Made by a program: the position numbers and the translations under genes. A DNA stretch of 29,361 nt, from contig JBAWFF010000358.1 of the NCBI GenBank assembly GCA_049591635.1, positions 1-29,361 of the forward strand. Direction: 5' to 3'. Below the pieces are notes generated by a model, which was not told the origin of the DNA, did no database searches, and saw only the letters and a list, made by a program, of their open reading frames with translations. The DNA is from DATFDN01 sp049591635 (GTDB taxonomy: Bacteria; Pseudomonadota; Alphaproteobacteria; Acetobacterales; Acetobacteraceae). This document shows, one piece after another, positions 7,031 through 15,916 of the stretch; positions within the stretch are counted from its first letter, which is position 1; every line of letters starts with the position of its first letter.

Positions 7031-7307
7031 CGATCGTTGCGCGTCGGCTTGAATTGTGGTACCGGAGAGCCGGAAGGCGCTTTACGGGCGCCCTCCGGCC
7101 TCCAGTGGGTCAGAGGCGGATCACCAGTGCAAACCGGATCCGCCTCGCCCCCCACCGGATGGACAAGGCGATGCGAACGCGCATCTGTCCCTCCAGCAGC
7201 GGCGACGCCCTTATCGGCCGGGCACGTTGCCCGGTCGCCCGGGCTCTCCGCATCGCGATGGTGTCCCACCCCGCATGAAGGAAGCGTTGACATGGGCGGC
7301 CTGATGC
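7031..7307 (+). repeat. Tandem element copy 2, providing the phnL start
   Basis: This is the second copy of the 284-bp period element. Its 3' end contains the phnL ribosome-binding site (GGAAG about 9 bases before the ATG) and the first codons of phnL; relative to copy 1 it has four additional bases just after the ATG (GCGG), which keep phnL in frame. Homology between the two copies stops in the sixth codon of phnL. Together the two copies fill nearly all of the 557-bp space between phnK and phnL. Confidence 0.9.
7069..7244 (+). promoter_or_regulatory. Structured leader-like segment in copy 2 (hairpins P1-P4)
   Basis: P1 (7069-7099): GCCGGA/TCCGGC, A-C mismatch, GGCGC/GCGCC, 7-base loop; its loop-closing pair is C-G where copy 1 has G-C. 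P2 (7113-7146): perfect 10-bp GAGGCGGATC/GATCCGCCTC, 14-base loop; an A-T pair replaces the G-T pair of copy 1. P3 (7161-7190) keeps both stems with a different 4-base bulge. P4 (7218-7234) keeps CCGGGCA/TGCCCGG with a different 3-base loop, and the competing hairpin with CCGGGC (7239-7244) is also kept. The last hairpin ends 47 bases before the phnL ATG. Confidence 0.45.
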
Positions 7308-7993
7308 TGCGCGCCGAGGCGCTCGACAAGGGCTTCACGCTGCATCTCCAGGGCGGCGTCCGCATCCCGGTGCTGGAAGGCGTCGCGCTCGAAATCCACG
7401 CGGGCGCGTGCGTCGCGTTGTCCGGCCCGTCCGGCGCCGGCAAGTCGACGCTGATGCGGACCCTCTACGGCAATTATCGGCCGGACGGCGGGCGCGTCCT
7501 GGTCCGCCATCGCGGCGCGATGGTCGACATCGCGCAGGCCGATCCGCGCACGATCCTCGCGGTGCGCCGCGAGACGCTCGGCTATGTCAGCCAGTTCCTG
7601 CGCGTGGTGCCGCGCGTCGGCACGCTCGATCTCGTCGCGGAAGCCGCAGTCGCGCGTGGGGCCACGTCCGAGGCGGCACGCGCCCAGGCGGCGGCTCTCC
7701 TGCTGCGCCTCAACATTCCGCGCCGGTTGCACGATCTGGCGCCGGCGACTTTCTCGGGCGGCGAGCAGCAACGGGTGAACCTCGCGCGCGGTTTCATCGC
7801 GGGTCATCCCATCCTGCTGCTCGACGAGCCGACGGCGGCTCTGGATGACGCGAATCGCGCCATCGTGGTGGAGTTGATCCGCGAGGCCAAGATGCGAGGT
7901 ACGGCGATCGTTGGCATTTTCCATGATCTCGAGGTGCGCGCCGCGGTTGCTGACCGGCTATTTCCGGTTCACCCCATCCAGGACGCCGCATGA
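7292..7993 (+). CDS. phnL: PhnL, ABC-type ATPase of the C-P lyase pathway
   Basis: The protein has 233 residues from the ATG at 7292, preceded by a good ribosome-binding site. Walker A G-P-S-G-A-G-K-S (about 45-52), ABC signature S-G-G-E-Q-Q (about 155-160), Walker B L-L-L-D-E-P-T, and a switch His (F-H-D) are all present. PhnL is required for the first step with PhnG/H/I and in E. coli can dimerise with PhnK on the core complex. It overlaps phnM by four bases. Its first six codons lie within the 284-bp tandem element, so the N-terminal residues (M-G-G-L-M) are set by the repeat; an alternative start at Met5 (ATG 7304) would just escape most of it. Confidence 0.93.
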   Translation: MGGLMLRAEALDKGFTLHLQGGVRIPVLEGVALEIHAGACVALSGPSGAGKSTLMRTLYGNYRPDGGRVLVRHRGAMVDIAQADPRTILAVRRETLGYVSQFLRVVPRVGTLDLVAEAAVARGATSEAARAQAAALLLRLNIPRRLHDLAPATFSGGEQQRVNLARGFIAGHPILLLDEPTAALDDANRAIVVELIREAKMRGTAIVGIFHDLEVRAAVADRLFPVHPIQDAA

Positions 7994-9126
7994 ACGACGA
8001 GACCATCCTGACCAACGCCATGATCGTGCTGGCGAACGAGGTGGTAGGCGGCACGCTGGTCCTCCGTGGCGGAACGATCGCCGATATCCAGCCTGGGCTG
8101 TCCGGACTGCCCGGCGGGCTCGACATGGGTGGCGACCATCTCATCCCCGGCATCGTCGATCTGCATACCGACAACCTCGAACGCCAGGTGCAGCCGCGCA
8201 GCAACGCACGCTGGCCATCGCGTTCGGCGATGATCGCGCATGATTCGCAATGCGCGGCGGCGGGCGTCACCACCGTCTTCGACGCGCTCTGCCTGGGCGA
8301 TCTCGGCTTCGACAAGGGCCGCGTGCGTACGTTCCGCGAGGGCGTCGCCGACATGGACGTGCTGGGTTCGGCGGGGTTGCTGCGCGCCGAGCACTTCCTG
8401 CACCTGCGCTGCGAGGTCCCGGCCGACGACATGCTGGCGCTGTTCGAACCCGTCGCCGACCATCCGCGCGTACGCATGGTCAGCCTGATGGATCACACGC
8501 CCGGCGTGGGACAGTACGCCGATCTCGACTACTACCGCGCATTGCGTCGCTCGGGTGGGCTCGACGACGAGGCGATCGATCGCCGCATGGTGGAATTGCG
8601 CGCCAACCGCGTCCGACTACGCGGGCCCAACCGGAGCACCGTGCTCGCGCGGCTGCACGGCCGCGCCGTGGCACTGGCCAGCCACGACGATCGCACGGAG
8701 GACGACGTAAGGGAGAACGCCGCCGCCGGCGTTCGCATCAGCGAGTTCCCGGTCACGATGGCCGCGGCGCGCGCGGCGAAGGCATCCGGCATGGCGGTGA
8801 TCGCCGGTGCGCCGAACATCGTGCGCGGCGGTTCGCATTCGGGCAACGTCGCCGCCGTCGACCTGATCGAGGCCGGCGCGGTGGATGCGTTCGCCTCGGA
8901 CTATGTGCCGAACAGCCTGGTCGAGGCGGCCTTTCTCTGCGCGCGCCGCGGGGTGGTTCTTCACGCCGCTGTCGCATTGGTCACCGCCGCGCCGGCGCGC
9001 ATCGCGGGACTGGCGGATCGTGGCCGGCTCGAGCCGGGCCTCCGCGCCGATGTGGTCCGCGTGCGGCTGCACGACGATATCGCGGTGGTGCGCGCCACCT
9101 GGAGCGCGGGGGAACGGGTGGCGTGA
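7990..9126 (+). CDS. phnM: PhnM, ribose 1-phosphonate 5-triphosphate diphosphatase
   Basis: The protein has 378 residues, the standard PhnM length. Family signatures include G-I-V-D-L-H-T-D-N-L-E-R-Q-V-Q-P-R (metal His about residue 59), D-H-T-P-G in the middle, A-S-H-D-D, G-A-P-N-I-V-R-G-G-S-H-S-G-N, and A-S-D-Y-V-P-N-S-L. It is the orthodox copy by position behind phnL, coupled by ATGA to phnL and by GTGA to the next gene. It hydrolyses the 5'-triphosphate to monophosphate and pyrophosphate, giving the PhnJ substrate. The minus-strand paralog at 1090-2223 shares the same motifs but differs strongly in sequence (for example D-I-H-G-D versus D-L-H-T-D). Confidence 0.94.
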   Translation: MNDETILTNAMIVLANEVVGGTLVLRGGTIADIQPGLSGLPGGLDMGGDHLIPGIVDLHTDNLERQVQPRSNARWPSRSAMIAHDSQCAAAGVTTVFDALCLGDLGFDKGRVRTFREGVADMDVLGSAGLLRAEHFLHLRCEVPADDMLALFEPVADHPRVRMVSLMDHTPGVGQYADLDYYRALRRSGGLDDEAIDRRMVELRANRVRLRGPNRSTVLARLHGRAVALASHDDRTEDDVRENAAAGVRISEFPVTMAAARAAKASGMAVIAGAPNIVRGGSHSGNVAAVDLIEAGAVDAFASDYVPNSLVEAAFLCARRGVVLHAAVALVTAAPARIAGLADRGRLEPGLRADVVRVRLHDDIAVVRATWSAGERVA

Positions 9127-9797
9127 TCCGCGTGGGGGTCTACTATGCTCCCGAGATCGACGATCCTCTGTTCGCGGCGGGCACGACATGGCTCGGCCGT
9201 GATCCTGAAAGCGGCGCACCGACGCCGCAGCCGGACGTCCCGGCCATCGCGGAGATCACGGCCGAGCCGCGCAAATACGGCTTTCACGCGACATTGAAGC
9301 CGCCCATGCGCCTCGCTCCCGGCGTGCGGTTGGCGACGGTGACGGACGCCGCGGCCGACCTCGCCGCATCCGTCGCGCCGTTTGATCTGCCGACGCTGGA
9401 GGTCGCCGACCTGCACGGATTCCTCGCTCTGCGGGAGACCAGGCCTTGCCCTGCCTTGCAGGCACTGGCCGATCTTTGCGTCGCCGGCCTGGATAACTTC
9501 CGGGAAGCTCCCGATGAGGCCGAATTGGCACGCCGCCGCCGCGCCGGGCTGTCGGCGGCGCAAGATGCGTTGCTGCGCCGTTGGGGCTATCCGTATGTGT
9601 TCGGCGCCTGGTTCTTCCACATGACGCTGACGCGCCGCCTCGATGCATGTGAGCATGAAGCCTATCGGCCGGCCGCCGAGCGCCACTTCGCCCGTGCCTT
9701 GCGCGAACCGCGCCGGCTCGGCGCGATCTGTCTGTTCACCCAGACGGCGCCCGACCAGCCGTTCCTGATGGCGAAGCGCCTTCCGCTGCGCGGCTGA
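9123..9797 (+). CDS. DUF1045 2H phosphoesterase of the phosphonate cluster
   Basis: The protein has 224 residues, starting at a GTG that overlaps the phnM stop (GTGA). It carries the two H-x-T motifs of the 2H phosphoesterase superfamily, H55-A-T57 (context F-H-A-T-L-K-P-P) and H166-M-T168 (context F-F-H-M-T-L-T), and the R-x-Y-A-x-type N-terminal strand seen in DUF1045. Members of this family occur in C-P lyase clusters, often beside phnN. 2H enzymes open cyclic phosphodiesters. Since PhnP, which opens the 5-phosphoribosyl 1,2-cyclic phosphate made by PhnJ, is absent here, this protein is a natural candidate for that step (inference). Its last 62 bases overlap the 3' end of phnN on the other strand. 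Confidence 0.85.
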   Translation: MIRVGVYYAPEIDDPLFAAGTTWLGRDPESGAPTPQPDVPAIAEITAEPRKYGFHATLKPPMRLAPGVRLATVTDAAADLAASVAPFDLPTLEVADLHGFLALRETRPCPALQALADLCVAGLDNFREAPDEAELARRRRAGLSAAQDALLRRWGYPYVFGAWFFHMTLTRRLDACEHEAYRPAAERHFARALREPRRLGAICLFTQTAPDQPFLMAKRLPLRG

Positions 9798-10317
9798 GTG
9801 CCGCGATGAAGCGCGCCGTGCCGGTTTCCGGCGTTGCATCGTTCAGCACGGTCTGCACCGGAACCCCGTCCGCCATTTCCATCCGCCGCGCGAGGCGCGC
9901 CGTGCGTCCAGCCGCGTCCTCCCGCCCGCGCGACGCGAGACGCGCGGACAGCGTCTCGGGAGGCGCCGTGACCTCGATCACCCGGACGGCGAACCGCGTG
10001 GCGGCATCGGCGATCACCCCACGCGAGACATTGGCGATGACGACGCGCCCCGCCGCGAGATCGGCGCCGATATCGTCGGGAATGCCGTAGCACAGCCCGT
10101 GCGCCTCCCACGCCAACGCGAACCGGCGTTCGTCGAATTCCGCCCGCGTCACCGCCTCGTGCGATTCTCCACCGGCCTCGGCCGGGCGGGTGATGACGCG
10201 GCGGACGAACCGGAAGCGCCGATCGTCGCGCAGGATGTTGCCGGCCGCATCCAGCAACGTGTCCTTGCCGGCCCCGCTCGGACCCACCACGAGCACCAGG
10301 ACGCCGCTGGTTTCCAT
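9736..10317 (-). CDS. phnN: PhnN, ribose 1,5-bisphosphate phosphokinase
   Basis: The protein has 193 residues and is a guanylate-kinase-fold enzyme that converts ribose 1,5-bisphosphate to PRPP, closing the C-P lyase pathway. Walker A is G-P-S-G-A-G-K-D-T (about 12-20); R-F-V-R-R-V-I-T-R-P and the following E-x-H-E-A-V-T block are typical for PhnN. It is on the opposite strand and converges on the DUF1045 gene, sharing 62 bp at their 3' ends. The overlapping part encodes a low-complexity Ala/Gly/Ser/Pro tail of about 17 residues, outside the conserved fold. The start is 54 bp from the divergent GGT gene, so it has its own promoter there rather than being read from phnG. Confidence 0.92.
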   Translation of the reverse strand: METSGVLVLVVGPSGAGKDTLLDAAGNILRDDRRFRFVRRVITRPAEAGGESHEAVTRAEFDERRFALAWEAHGLCYGIPDDIGADLAAGRVVIANVSRGVIADAATRFAVRVIEVTAPPETLSARLASRGREDAAGRTARLARRMEMADGVPVQTVLNDATPETGTARFIAALSRAAEGASPSGTAGRAPSG

Positions 10318-10371
10318 TCCATGACCTTGGGACTAGCCTCATAGTCGCGCAAGCGCGTCGCAGGAGACGAT

Positions 10372-12147
10372 ATGTTCACCACCCGCCCCGAGATCGCCGG
10401 CACCTTCGGCGTCGTCGCCAGCACGCACTGGCTGGCGAGCCAGGTCGGCATGGCGGTGCTCGAGCGTGGCGGCAACGCCTTCGACGCGGCGGTGGCGGCG
10501 GCGTTCACCCTGCACATGGCCGAGCCGCATCTCAATGGACCCGGAGGCGACGCGCCGATCATCCTGCACAGCGCCCGGACGGCGACCCAGCACGTCATTT
10601 GCGGCCAAGGCGTTGCACCTCGCGCGGCGACGCCGGAAAAGTTCGCGGCGCTGGGCGTCGACCTCATTCCGGCCACCGGGCTGCTGCCCGCCGTGGTGCC
10701 GGGCGCCTTCGATGCGTGGTGCCTCATGCTGCGCGACTGGGGAACCTGGGAACTGGCCGACGTACTCGCCTACGCCATCGGCTATGGTCGGAACGGTGCC
10801 CCCATCGTGCCCCGCGTCAGCGCCACGATCGAGGGGATCCGGCCGCTGTTCGAGGCCGAGTGGCCAAGCTCGGCCGCCGTGTTTCTCCCGAACGGCAAGG
10901 TGCCGGAACCAAATTCCTTGTTTGCCCGTCCCGCGCTCGCCGACACCCTGGAACGCCTTTGCCGCGAGGCCGTGGGCGCCAACCGCGAGGCGCGGATCGA
11001 GGCGGCGCGGAACGCCTGGTACCGCGGCTTTGTCGCCGAGGCGGTCGATCGTTTCTTTCGCCACACCGACGTGCTCGATGTCTCCGGCCGGCGCCATCGC
11101 GGCCTGTTGGCGGCCGAGGATTTCGCCGCCTGGAAGGCGACCGTCGAAGACCCGGTGACGTACGACTATCATGGCCGCACCGTCCTGAAATGCGGACCGT
11201 GGAGCCAGGGGCCCGTGTTCCTCCAGCAGCTCGCGCTGCTCGCCGGCTTCGATATCGCGGCAATGGATCCGCTCGGCGCCGATTTCATCCATACGGTCGT
11301 CGAATGCGCCAAGCTCGCCTACGCCGACCGGGAGGCGTGGTACGGCGATCCGGATTTCACCGACGTGCCGCTCCGCGCCTTGCTGTCTGGCGCCTATAAC
11401 AACGATCGGCGCGCCCTGGTCGGGAAGGAGGCGTCGCTGGCGCTGCGGCCGGGCGAGATCAACGGGCGTGGCAACTGGGTGGATCACACCGCCGCCGAGC
11501 GGGCGGACATGATACCGGGCAGCGCCGGCACCGGAGAGCCGACGGTTTCGCGCCTGGGCGTGATCGGCGCCGACACGTGCCATATCGACGTGATCGATCG
11601 GCACGGCAACATGGTGAGCGCGACGCCTTCGGGTGGCTGGTTGCAATCATCGCCGGTCATCCCCGAACTCGGTTTCCCCATGGGCACGCGCGGACAAATG
11701 TTCTGGCTGCGCGCTGGATTGCCCAACAGTTTGGAACCCGGAAAGCGGCCGCGCACCACGCTGTCACCGAGCTTCGCGCTGCGCGACGGCAAGCCGTGGA
11801 TGGCGTTCGGCACCCCCGGTGGGGAGCAGCAAGATCAGTGGTCACTGACGATGTTCTTGCGGATGGTGCATTTCAACATGAACATCCAGGAGGCCATCGA
11901 CGCCCCGAGCTTCCATTCCGAGCACTGGCCCTCCAGCTTCTGGCCTCGCGCCGCGAGGCCAGGAAAGCTGGTGCTGGAAGGCCGCTATTCGGACGCCGTG
12001 CTGAAGACACTGCGCGGACGCGGCCACAAGGCGGAGAAGGGCGAGGATTGGTCGGAGGGTCGGCTGAGCGGCGCCCGTGTCGACGGCCGCCAAGTGCGTG
12101 CCGGCGCCAACCCGCGCGGGATGCAGGGCTACGCCGTCGGGCGCTGA
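10372..12147 (+). CDS. Gamma-glutamyltransferase-family protein
   Basis: The protein has 591 residues and is an Ntn-hydrolase of the gamma-glutamyltransferase/cephalosporin-acylase type. The N-terminal half shows A-x-x-M-A-V-L-x-x-G-G-N-A-F-D-A-A-V-A and N-G-P-G-G-D. The likely autocleavage site and nucleophile is Thr402, in G-A-D-T-C-H-I-D-V-I-D-x-x-G-N-M-V-S-A-T; most family members have T-T-H here, so the Cys after the nucleophile is a small variation. There is no signal peptide, unlike classical periplasmic GGT, so it should act in the cytoplasm. AGGAG lies upstream with good spacing. It is followed after 6 bases by the PPC-domain gene and is likely in one operon with it. The substrate cannot be told from sequence. 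Confidence 0.88.
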   Translation: MFTTRPEIAGTFGVVASTHWLASQVGMAVLERGGNAFDAAVAAAFTLHMAEPHLNGPGGDAPIILHSARTATQHVICGQGVAPRAATPEKFAALGVDLIPATGLLPAVVPGAFDAWCLMLRDWGTWELADVLAYAIGYGRNGAPIVPRVSATIEGIRPLFEAEWPSSAAVFLPNGKVPEPNSLFARPALADTLERLCREAVGANREARIEAARNAWYRGFVAEAVDRFFRHTDVLDVSGRRHRGLLAAEDFAAWKATVEDPVTYDYHGRTVLKCGPWSQGPVFLQQLALLAGFDIAAMDPLGADFIHTVVECAKLAYADREAWYGDPDFTDVPLRALLSGAYNNDRRALVGKEASLALRPGEINGRGNWVDHTAAERADMIPGSAGTGEPTVSRLGVIGADTCHIDVIDRHGNMVSATPSGGWLQSSPVIPELGFPMGTRGQMFWLRAGLPNSLEPGKRPRTTLSPSFALRDGKPWMAFGTPGGEQQDQWSLTMFLRMVHFNMNIQEAIDAPSFHSEHWPSSFWPRAARPGKLVLEGRYSDAVLKTLRGRGHKAEKGEDWSEGRLSGARVDGRQVRAGANPRGMQGYAVGR

Positions 12148-12153
12148 CGCGGG

Positions 12154-13011
12154 ATGCGCCGCCTGACCCAGCCCGGGCCGGCTCCCCAGGAGCGCATCGT
12201 AGCGCGGGCCGGCAAGGCGGAGGAGGTGGACTTCGCGCTCGCCGCCGGACAGTCACTCAATGCGGCGCTGACGGGCCCGCTCGTGTTGGCGGGGTTCCGT
12301 TCGGGCGCCGTGGTGTTCGAGGGCACGGTGTTGGCGCCCTTCCGCTACTACCTGCCCGGTCCCTCGACGGACGGCGCGCATGCAGCCTGGTTCGCCGGCC
12401 CGCATGAAGCGGCGTTCGCCCGCATCGAAACCGCGAACGCCACGTTCGGCTGGCGAGACGGCGCACCCTACGTCCACTGTCACGCCGTCTGGATCGAGCC
12501 CGACGGGACGCGGCGGGGCGGCCACATCATTCCGGAGGATAGCGAGGTTCGCGACGCGGGCGCCGCCCGCGCCTGGGCGCTCCGGGATGTCACGGTAAGC
12601 GCGGCTTATGACGCGGAATCGAATTTCACCCTGTTCGCTCCGGACGCCGGCCCCGAGGCGGCCGGCCTGATCGCCGCTCGCGTTCGGCCGAACGAAGACC
12701 TTTGCACCGCGATCGAGTCGCTGTGCCGCGTCCGGGGCATCGCCGCCGCCGTGATTCGCGGCAGCCTCGGCAGCCTTGTCGGCGCGCGTTTCACCGATGG
12801 CTCCGCCGTGACCGACCACGCGACCGAAGTGCTGATTCGAAGAGGGACGGTTCGGGAGGTTGACGGGAAGCCTCACGCGGAGATCGCGCTGATCGTCGCC
12901 GACATGCGTGGGCGGGTCCATGAAGGGGTGCTGGCGCGCGGCGAGAACGGCGTCTGCATTACGTTCGAACTGTTCCTCGAGCCGATCCCGCCAGGAAAAT
13001 CATCCGCATAG
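12154..13011 (+). CDS. Double PPC/DUF296-domain protein
   Basis: The protein has 285 residues made of two related halves, each resembling the PPC (plant and prokaryote conserved, DUF296) fold. The first half (about 15-165) holds H108-C-H110 and H124 in the pattern V-H-C-H-A-x-W ... G-G-H-I-I-P-E, and the second half (about 170-277) has H241-A-E-I-A-L with H256 in G-R-V-H-E-G-V-L. These histidines are the usual metal-binding positions of the trimeric bacterial PPC proteins, whose function is unknown. The gene follows the GGT-like gene by 6 bases, suggesting a shared job. No DNA-binding AT-hook is seen, as expected for the bacterial forms. Confidence 0.75.
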   Translation: MRRLTQPGPAPQERIVARAGKAEEVDFALAAGQSLNAALTGPLVLAGFRSGAVVFEGTVLAPFRYYLPGPSTDGAHAAWFAGPHEAAFARIETANATFGWRDGAPYVHCHAVWIEPDGTRRGGHIIPEDSEVRDAGAARAWALRDVTVSAAYDAESNFTLFAPDAGPEAAGLIAARVRPNEDLCTAIESLCRVRGIAAAVIRGSLGSLVGARFTDGSAVTDHATEVLIRRGTVREVDGKPHAEIALIVADMRGRVHEGVLARGENGVCITFELFLEPIPPGKSSA

Positions 13012-13022
13012 ACATCACGCTG

Positions 13023-13050
13023 TTGTGTGCGGCGCGCTTGGTGTTAGGGT
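13023..13050 (+). promoter_or_regulatory. Possible sigma-70-type promoter of the hybrid kinase
   Basis: TTGTGT (13023-13028) and TAGGGT (13045-13050) stand 16 bp apart, about 30 bp before the proposed kinase start, in the 69-bp gap after the PPC gene. The match to consensus is moderate, so this is only a candidate. Confidence 0.3.
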
Positions 13051-13080
13051 GGTTTCGCGCCCAGCGCCGGAGAATTTCGT

Positions 13081-15256
<2,176 letters not shown>

Positions 15257-15267
<11 letters not shown>

Positions 15268-15790
15268 TCCTGTCTGGTGGACCATTCGCGCCTTCATGCG
15301 CGAGTAGCCAGCGTTTGCGTTCGAGCCCGCCGCCGTAGCCCGTCAGGGAGGAATCGGCGCCGATCACCCGGTGGCAAGGGACGATGATCGAGATCGGGTT
15401 TGAGCCATTGGCGAGGCCCACCGCCCGCGTCGCTTTCGGACGGCCCAGACTGGCGGCCAACGCTCCGTAGCTGACGGTACGCCCGACCGGAATGCGGCGC
15501 AGCCCGGCCCATACCTCGCGCTGAAATTCGGTTCCCCCGGTTTGCACCGCGACTGCGTCGATCGCCGCCAACTCGCCGCCGAAATAGGCTTCCAGCGCGC
15601 GGCCCGCGGGCGAGGGTGACTGGCGGGGTCTCAGGCGGATCGTGTCGGCGCCGCAATAGCGGCGCAGCAGGAGCAGCACCCGATCCTCGTGGTCCTCCCA
15701 ATCCGCGGCGCGCACCGTCCCCGCCTCATCGGTGACGATGAGCATGGGGCCAGTCGGCGTCGTGGTTCGTTCCAGGTGAAGCTCGTTCAT
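15257..15790 (-). CDS. ogt: Methylated-DNA-protein cysteine methyltransferase
   Basis: The protein has 177 residues. It contains the invariant active-site motif I-V-P-C-H-R-V with C139, the Asn-Gly segment A-N-G-S-N-P-I-S upstream of it, and the helix-turn-helix S-Y-G-A-L-A-A-S-L-G-R-P-x-A-T-R-A-V-G. It removes methyl groups from O6-methylguanine by irreversible transfer to C139. It diverges from the ada-alkA gene, leaving a 126-bp region with an 11-bp inverted repeat, so both may be induced together. An in-frame extension to 16678 runs antisense through ada-alkA and is rejected. The symbol could equally be ada-type; ogt is chosen because no Ada N-domain is attached. Confidence 0.93.
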
Positions 15791-15826
15791 GCCGGGAGGT
15801 ATGGCAGGCTCTCGGGACGCTGGCTG

Positions 15827-15882
15827 GCGGTTTTCGGTCGGGGTCATCACGGGGTGCGAACCTGACCACGTCCGAAAACCGC
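15827..15882. promoter_or_regulatory. 11-bp inverted repeat between ogt and ada-alkA
   Basis: GCGGTTTTCGG (15827-15837) and its exact reverse complement CCGAAAACCGC (15872-15882) are 34 bp apart, one near each divergent gene. Activated Ada proteins bind upstream boxes in target promoters. These repeats do not match the E. coli Ada box, but their placement fits an Ada-like or LexA-independent damage operator (inference). Confidence 0.5.
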
Positions 15883-15916
15883 GAGACAACGTGCCGCTGC
15901 CGGGCCACGATGGCGC

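Noticed and set aside
6922..7278. Frames of 60-118 codons within the phnK-phnL gap, with M-R-T-x-I-C-P-S in both copies
   Set aside because: The copies differ by a one-base indel and frame-breaking changes, and base-paired stems rather than codons are preserved.
8250..9122. Plus-strand frame fused in front of the DUF1045 protein
   Set aside because: It overlaps phnM in another frame; the GTG at 9123 in the GTGA overlap gives the standard protein length.
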